A stretch of 20,452 nucleotides of DNA, from NCBI GenBank assembly GCA_946885815.1, contig CAMPHE010000004.1:1-20452 (forward strand), read 5' to 3'. The notes below the pieces were generated by a model. That model was not told the origin of the DNA. It searched no databases and saw nothing but the letters and a program-made list of their open reading frames with translations. The translations under genes and the position numbers were made by a program. The stretch comes from an uncultured Arenimonas sp. Lineage in GTDB: Bacteria > Pseudomonadota > Gammaproteobacteria > Xanthomonadales > Xanthomonadaceae. Below, one piece after another: positions 16,157 through 20,452 of the stretch (the stretch's first letter is position 1; the number at the start of each line of letters is the position of its first letter).

Positions 16157-18406
16157 TCAGAGCTCGAAGCGGTAGCTCAGCTTGATCAGCAGCTGGTCGG
16201 AATCACGCAGGTCCACCGCGTCGCCGAGCAGGTGCGACAGCGGTCGGCCCTCGCCGAAATCCGCCGCGCCGCCGCGGCCATACACCACATACAGGTCCGA
16301 CAGCGGCGCCAGTTCATAGCGCCAGCGCACCTGCAGGCCGAGGTTGGACAGGCTGAAGTCGCCGATGTCGGCCGGCGTCGCGATCGGCTGCGGGTCGCCG
16401 TTCGCGCCCACCTGCCACGCCTGCCGCAGTTCGGCGTCGAGCGCGATGGTCTCCAGCTTCACGCGCAGCTCCTGCCGCGTGCCGATCTGCCACTGCAGGT
16501 TCGCGCCGATGCGCGCGAAGTCCTGCGAATACGAGCCGAGCCGGTCCCCGCCGCGCCACAGCAGCCAGTCGGGCGAGTGCTGGTACGCGAACGAGCCCTG
16601 CAGCGCGAGCGTGTCGCTCAGGTGCAGCGTCGGCTCGATGCCGGCGTCGAAGCCCATTCCGTCGACGCCCTCGAGCCCTTCCGCGAAGGCGCGGACCCAG
16701 CCGAACAGCGACCAGCGTCCCTGCCGCGGACGGAAGCGCTCCCAGTAGAGGAACACTTTTTCCGGCACGTCGACGATGCCGTTGCCGCGGGTGATCAGGT
16801 CGTCGTGGCCGGCGGTCCACATCGCGAACTCGGCGAACTCGCTGCCACCGTCGGAGCGTTCGCTGTACCGGTTGACGGCGACGGCGTCGGCGATGCGCAC
16901 GCCGCCGTCGTTGCGCCGCTGCGACGCGGCCCAGCGCCATTCGTGGGAGTTGTACGACGATCCTTCCGGCAATCCGGTCTGCCGCTTGGCCAGCTCGTAG
17001 CGCAGGTAGTTGAAGTCGACGCGGTCGATGTAGCCGATGTCGTTCACCTGCAGATCGTCGCCCAGATGCAGGAAATAGAGCTGCTGCCGCCAGCCGTCGC
17101 CCATTTCCTGGTCGATGCGCGTCTGGAAGCCGCTGTCGGTGATCGACTCGCCGGCCTGGTCGATGTCGCTCACGACCAGTGCCGAAGCGATGTTCCACCC
17201 TTCCGCCGGCACCCAGCGGTCGTCGATCGCATAGACGTTGGCGACGCGATCGAGGAAGGGGCGATCGACGCGCGTGAACATCGCGCCGACGTCATGCGCG
17301 CCGAAATCGCGCGTCGCGCGCAGCGCGAGGAAATCGCGGCCGTGGTCGTCGGCCTCGGTCGCGACCAGCGCGCCGTAGCGCGTCTGGCCGAGACTGCCGT
17401 TGACCTTCACCGCGGCCACCACGTCGCCCGCCTCGCCCGAGCCGTCGTCGGCGGGCCCGCCGATGCGGCGCGTGTAAAGCAGCCGGCTGTTGCCGGCGCC
17501 GAACGCGAAGTCGAACAGGCCCTGGTTCTCGGTGAAGAACGGACGCTTGTCGCCGAAGAAGGTCTCCACCGCGCCGAAGTTGACGACGAGGTCGTCGCTC
17601 TCGACCTGGCCGAAATCGGGGTTCAGCGTGGCCGACAGCTGGAACGTGCCGTTCGGCTTCCAGAACAGGTCGGCGCCGGCGTCGAAATCCGATGCATCGC
17701 CGACGAAGTCCGACGACGCCACCACGTACGGCGTCACCGACAGCAGCGACTGCTCGTACAGCGGCACGTCCACTTTCGTGAACTCCGACAGGAAAGTGGG
17801 CTTGTTGAAACTGATCGCCGGCCAGCCGAAGCGCTCGCCGGTGCTGCCCACGACGCGGTCGAGATACAGCCCGAGCGTGCGCCGGCCGCCCTCGGGCCGG
17901 GCCATCGGCGCGACGTGCCACGGGATCAGGATCTCCGCATGCCACGCGTCCGCGTCCTGCGTGGTCGCGTACGTCCACAGCCCGTCCCAGTCCCGGCTGA
18001 AGTTCCGCTCGCCGGTGATCACTTCGTCGGAAATGTCGCCGACGTTCGTCACCATGAAGTCGTAGCCGGTGCGGCCGTCGCCGTCGAAATCGACCATCAG
18101 GTTCACGCGGTCGAGCTGGCCGCCCTGGTCGCGGCGCGTGCGCTGCGTCGTGCGCGGCACGCCGGCCGGCTGTTCGTTGCTGAAAGCGACCGCGAGACCC
18201 TCCGGCGTCGCCAGCACCCAGGCCTCGGTCTTCAGCGTCGGCGCGTCGCCGGTGAGCGGCTGCACCATCGTGAACTCGGTGACGTGCCGCGCGCCGGCCC
18301 ATTCCGACGGATCGATCCGGCCGTCGATCTCGACCGCGAAGGCGGACGCGGGCGCGACGACGAGCGCGAACAGCGCCAGCGGGGACGGGAAGCGGTTCGG
18401 GGACAT
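16157..18406 (-). CDS. Outer-membrane barrel protein with CBM9-like domain (DUF5916-type)
   Basis: A 749-residue predicted outer-membrane protein. A signal peptide (about 1-24, LALFALVVAPASAFA) is followed by VEIDGRIDPSEW, the typical opening of CBM9-like carbohydrate-binding domains (about 25-230). The large remainder matches DUF5916-type sequence: NPDFGQVESDDLVVNFGAVETFFGDKRPFFTENQGLFDF, then alternating-residue strands ending in LLIKLSYRFEL, as in a beta-barrel. In related proteins the role is unproven; binding or uptake of a polymer is only inference. The ATG at 18406 was chosen because the signal peptide begins there; the open frame reaches 18475 without useful sequence. It precedes cydA by 33 bp and may share its transcript. 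Confidence 0.85.
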   Translation of the reverse strand: MSPNRFPSPLALFALVVAPASAFAVEIDGRIDPSEWAGARHVTEFTMVQPLTGDAPTLKTEAWVLATPEGLAVAFSNEQPAGVPRTTQRTRRDQGGQLDRVNLMVDFDGDGRTGYDFMVTNVGDISDEVITGERNFSRDWDGLWTYATTQDADAWHAEILIPWHVAPMARPEGGRRTLGLYLDRVVGSTGERFGWPAISFNKPTFLSEFTKVDVPLYEQSLLSVTPYVVASSDFVGDASDFDAGADLFWKPNGTFQLSATLNPDFGQVESDDLVVNFGAVETFFGDKRPFFTENQGLFDFAFGAGNSRLLYTRRIGGPADDGSGEAGDVVAAVKVNGSLGQTRYGALVATEADDHGRDFLALRATRDFGAHDVGAMFTRVDRPFLDRVANVYAIDDRWVPAEGWNIASALVVSDIDQAGESITDSGFQTRIDQEMGDGWRQQLYFLHLGDDLQVNDIGYIDRVDFNYLRYELAKRQTGLPEGSSYNSHEWRWAASQRRNDGGVRIADAVAVNRYSERSDGGSEFAEFAMWTAGHDDLITRGNGIVDVPEKVFLYWERFRPRQGRWSLFGWVRAFAEGLEGVDGMGFDAGIEPTLHLSDTLALQGSFAYQHSPDWLLWRGGDRLGSYSQDFARIGANLQWQIGTRQELRVKLETIALDAELRQAWQVGANGDPQPIATPADIGDFSLSNLGLQVRWRYELAPLSDLYVVYGRGGAADFGEGRPLSHLLGDAVDLRDSDQLLIKLSYRFEL

Positions 18407-18503
18407 GCGGGAATTCTCGCGGAGACGACGCATCTTCCGTGCGACGCCCCCGAAGCGCCAAAGGTCATAGGTCATGCCGGGCCGATCACGACCCGACGGG
18501 CGC

Positions 18504-18983
18504 CTAACCGCGCTTCGCGCGTTTGGGCTGCAGCATCGTCCCCGTGCACTTCTTCGACCCGCACCGGCACGCCCAGACCTTCTTCAGCTTCGCCGTATGC
18601 GGCTCGTCGAGCGTGATGCCGTAGTTGTACGTCAGCTCCTCGCCGGCGCGGATGTCGCGGATCGCTTCGATCAGGATCCGGTCTTCCTTCGGCTTGCCGC
18701 TGTCGGCCTCGTCCCAGACCGCCTCGCAGTTCGGGTCGCAGCTGTGGTTGATCCAGCGCGCGACGTTGCCGCCGACGTTCGCGTCGATCACGTACTTGTC
18801 GTTCAGCGTGAACAGGAACGTGTGGCCCGTCTCGGGCTCGCCACCGTAAGCCTTGTCGGTCTGCGCGTGGGTGCGCAGCAGGCCCTTGTACTGCACCACC
18901 CGCTCGCCCTTCTTCAGCGGGGCGACGGCGAACACGCCGTTGCCGTGGATCTTCGAACGGCGGGCTTCGATTTTCTTCGGCAT
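18504..18983 (-). CDS. SET-domain protein, putative lysine methyltransferase
   Basis: A 159-residue cytoplasmic protein consisting of little more than a SET domain, which transfers methyl from S-adenosylmethionine to lysine. Landmarks: HGNGVFA (13-19) for cofactor binding, RWINHSCDPNC (76-86) with the knotted NHSC motif, GEELTYNYG (114-122) with the active-site tyrosine, and a post-SET cysteine set C-R-C-G-x3-C (139, 141, 146) which with Cys86 can bind zinc. The Lys/Arg-rich tail ends KRAKRG. The start at 18983 gives MPKKIEARRSKIHGNGVF; in-frame ATGs at 19025 and 19043 are possible, and no strong ribosome site separates them. The target protein is unknown. It is divergent from the suf regulator and sits upstream of the barrel gene with a 97-bp gap. 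Confidence 0.87.
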   Translation of the reverse strand: MPKKIEARRSKIHGNGVFAVAPLKKGERVVQYKGLLRTHAQTDKAYGGEPETGHTFLFTLNDKYVIDANVGGNVARWINHSCDPNCEAVWDEADSGKPKEDRILIEAIRDIRAGEELTYNYGITLDEPHTAKLKKVWACRCGSKKCTGTMLQPKRAKRG

Positions 18984-19089
18984 GCGGGTCGCGTGTCCTG
19001 TCGGCGGGGCCGCATTGTGGCCCATCGCCGCCGCCCGCGGCACCGCGCCGACGCCGCGATGCGAACCATTCTCGACAACTACGCCGTCA

Positions 19090-19118
19090 TTGAGCGCGGT
19101 GCGTCGAAATCGTACAAT
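19090..19118 (+). promoter_or_regulatory. Sigma70-type promoter of the suf operon
   Basis: TTGAGC (19090-19095) and TACAAT (19113-19118) are 17 bp apart, close to the sigma70 consensus, in a locally AT-richer stretch. A start near 19125 would leave a leader of about 23 nt before the regulator ATG. By analogy with other suf operons the encoded regulator may bind here, but no operator could be defined by eye. Confidence 0.65.
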
Positions 19119-19147
19119 TCCGGTCCTGATTGAAACAGGCCGCGACG

Positions 19148-19603
19148 ATGCTCCGCGTCACCCGACTGACCGATTACGCGACCGTCCTTCTGACGGTGCT
19201 GGCGAGCGAGCCGGACCGCGTGTGGCCGGCGGCGGAACTCGCGGCGCGCGCGCGCCTGGAACCGACGACCGTCGCCAAGGTGCTCAAGCCGCTCGCGCAC
19301 GCCGGGCTCGTCGCCGGATTCCGCGGCGCGAATGGCGGCTACCGGCTCGCGCGGTCCGTCGGTGAGGTTTCGCTGATCGCGATCGTCGAGGCGATGGAAG
19401 GCCCGCTGGAAATGACGGAATGCAGCGGCGAGCACTCGACGTGCGAGCACGAAGCGCACTGCGGGCTGCCGACCCACTGGCGGCGGATCAACGACGTGAT
19501 CGCCGAAGCGCTCGGCGCGGTGACCCTCGCCGACCTGGTGCCGAAGGCGCGCGCGGCACGGCGGATCCCGGTGCGACTGGCCGTCGCGGAGAGAACGGAA
19601 TGA
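19148..19603 (+). CDS. sufR: SufR-like Rrf2-family transcriptional regulator of the suf operon
   Basis: A 151-residue Rrf2-family repressor. An N-terminal winged helix is visible ([51 protein letters not shown]), then three cysteines, Cys92, Cys99 and Cys105 ([15 protein letters not shown]), arranged as in IscR-type sensors that hold an Fe-S cluster. It therefore probably senses cluster status and controls the operon it heads. The ATG at 19148 gives the usual [11 protein letters not shown] start; a TTG at 19130 would add six residues. The stop shares bases with the sufB start (ATGA), so the two are translationally coupled. Confidence 0.9.
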   Translation: MLRVTRLTDYATVLLTVLASEPDRVWPAAELAARARLEPTTVAKVLKPLAHAGLVAGFRGANGGYRLARSVGEVSLIAIVEAMEGPLEMTECSGEHSTCEHEAHCGLPTHWRRINDVIAEALGAVTLADLVPKARAARRIPVRLAVAERTE

Positions 19604-20452
19604 ACGGACGCAACGCGGAAATCGAACGGCAGCTCGGCCGCAAGTACAGCGCCGGCTTCGTCACCGCCATCGAATCGGACACGCTCGCGCCGGGCCTCGA
19701 CGAGGACGTCGTACGGTTCATCTCGGCGAAGAAGGACGAGCCGGAATGGCTCACCGAGTGGCGCCTGAAGGCGTATCGCCACTGGCTGACGATGACGCCG
19801 CCGCAGTGGGCGAAGCTCGAGCTGGCGCCGATCGATTTCCAGGCCATCAGCTACTACGCCGCGCCGAAGGGTCCCAAGTACCAGTCGCTCGACGAAGTGC
19901 CGCAGGAACTGCTCGACACCTACGAGAAGCTCGGCGTGCCGCTGCACGAGCGCGCGAAGCTCGCCGGCGTCGCGGTCGACGCGGTGTTCGACTCGGTCTC
20001 GGTCGGCACGACGTTCCGCAAGGAGCTCGCCGACAAGGGCGTGATCTTCTGCTCGATGTCCGAAGCGGTGCGCGAATACCCCGACCTCGTGAAGCGGTAC
20101 CTCGGCTCGGTCGTGCCGGTCGGCGACAACTACTTCGCGGCGCTGAATTCGGCGGTGTTCTCCGACGGCTCGTTCGTGTTCATCCCGAAGGGCGTGCGCT
20201 GCCCGATGGAGCTGAGCACGTATTTCCGCATCAACGCACGCGACACCGGGCAGTTCGAACGGACGCTGATCATCTGCGAGGAAAAGGGCCACGTGTCCTA
20301 CCTCGAGGGCTGCACCGCGCCGCAGCGCGACGAGAACCAGCTGCATGCGGCGGTGGTGGAGCTGGTCGCGCTCGACGACGCCGAGATCAAGTACTCCACG
20401 GTGCAGAACTGGTATCCCGGCGACGAGCACGGTGTCGGCGGCATCTGGAACT
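19600..20452 (+). CDS. sufB: SufB: Fe-S cluster assembly scaffold protein (partial, right edge)
   Basis: The first 284 residues of SufB, a core subunit of the SufBCD scaffold that builds Fe-S clusters in the cytoplasm. Recognised from [48 protein letters not shown] (about 187-212), and [19 protein letters not shown], whose cysteine (Cys238) sits at the site equivalent to the sulfur-accepting cysteine of E. coli SufB. SufB is usually about 480-495 residues, so roughly 200 are missing off the edge. The start overlaps the regulator stop in an ATGA, with GGAGAG about 8 bases upstream. sufC, sufD and sufS would be expected to follow. Confidence 0.95.
   Translation, partial: MNGRNAEIERQLGRKYSAGFVTAIESDTLAPGLDEDVVRFISAKKDEPEWLTEWRLKAYRHWLTMTPPQWAKLELAPIDFQAISYYAAPKGPKYQSLDEVPQELLDTYEKLGVPLHERAKLAGVAVDAVFDSVSVGTTFRKELADKGVIFCSMSEAVREYPDLVKRYLGSVVPVGDNYFAALNSAVFSDGSFVFIPKGVRCPMELSTYFRINARDTGQFERTLIICEEKGHVSYLEGCTAPQRDENQLHAAVVELVALDDAEIKYSTVQNWYPGDEHGVGGIWN

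Noticed and set aside
18462..18475. Tandem AGGTCAT-AGGTCAT
   Set aside because: Two 7-bp copies only. It resembles a eukaryotic nuclear-receptor half-site repeat, which has no meaning here, and there is no promoter context to support an operator.
14822..18616. Open frame of 1264 codons on the plus strand
   Set aside because: It is antisense to cydB, cydA and the barrel gene, all of which have clear family motifs. The translation is Arg/Ala/His/Gln-rich without domains, as expected for a shadow frame in GC-rich DNA.

Overview
The window is a GC-rich (roughly 70%), densely packed bacterial chromosome segment. Gene content points to a member of the Xanthomonadaceae/Lysobacteraceae (Lysobacter/Luteimonas-like; the family is fairly secure, the genus is inference). 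The main evidence is a fused aspartokinase-diaminopimelate decarboxylase followed by the MurL/MurD2 pair, which is the xanthomonad route to D-glutamate in peptidoglycan. A suf operon headed by an Rrf2-type regulator agrees with this. No rRNA, tRNA, CRISPR array, insertion sequence or phage gene was seen.

Layout. Positions 1-51 (-) hold the first codons of a secreted protein running off the left edge. Positions 52-222 hold a nested palindromic repeat. Positions 223-5576 (-) form a three-gene overlapping operon, lysAC-murL-murD2, transcribed leftward. MurD2 adds L-Glu to UDP-MurNAc-L-Ala, MurL epimerises that L-Glu to D-Glu, and the LysAC pathway makes and consumes diaminopimelate, the next stem-peptide residue. 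Inside murL (2551-2614) a pair of inverted REP-like palindromes is read in frame as protein. Positions 5707-6588 (+) encode a PhzF-family protein, separated by a hairpin from a glycine-zipper envelope protein with a Tyr/Asp-rich region (6635-7471, -). An OsmC-type peroxide-defence protein follows (7581-8009, -).

The plus-strand block 8115-13734 has an unusual aspartyl-hydroxylase-like/sulfotransferase fusion, an EF-G-like GTPase lacking the usual switch II histidine, a lipoprotein, and a class III cyclase-fold protein (DUF2652-like) with a Cys/His cluster. The last two are 3 bp apart.

The minus-strand block 18983-13768 holds a SET-domain lysine methyltransferase-like gene, a large CBM9-like/DUF5916 outer-membrane barrel protein, and cydA-cydB for a cyanide-insensitive-type bd quinol oxidase. 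The barrel gene lies only 33 bp before cydA. At the right end a good sigma70-type promoter precedes a SufR-like Rrf2 regulator whose stop codon overlaps the sufB start; sufB runs off the right edge.

No single gene cluster here looks like a complete new system. The most unusual items are the palindromes read through inside murL, the hydroxylase-sulfotransferase fusion, the lipoprotein/cyclase-fold pair and the SET-domain protein.
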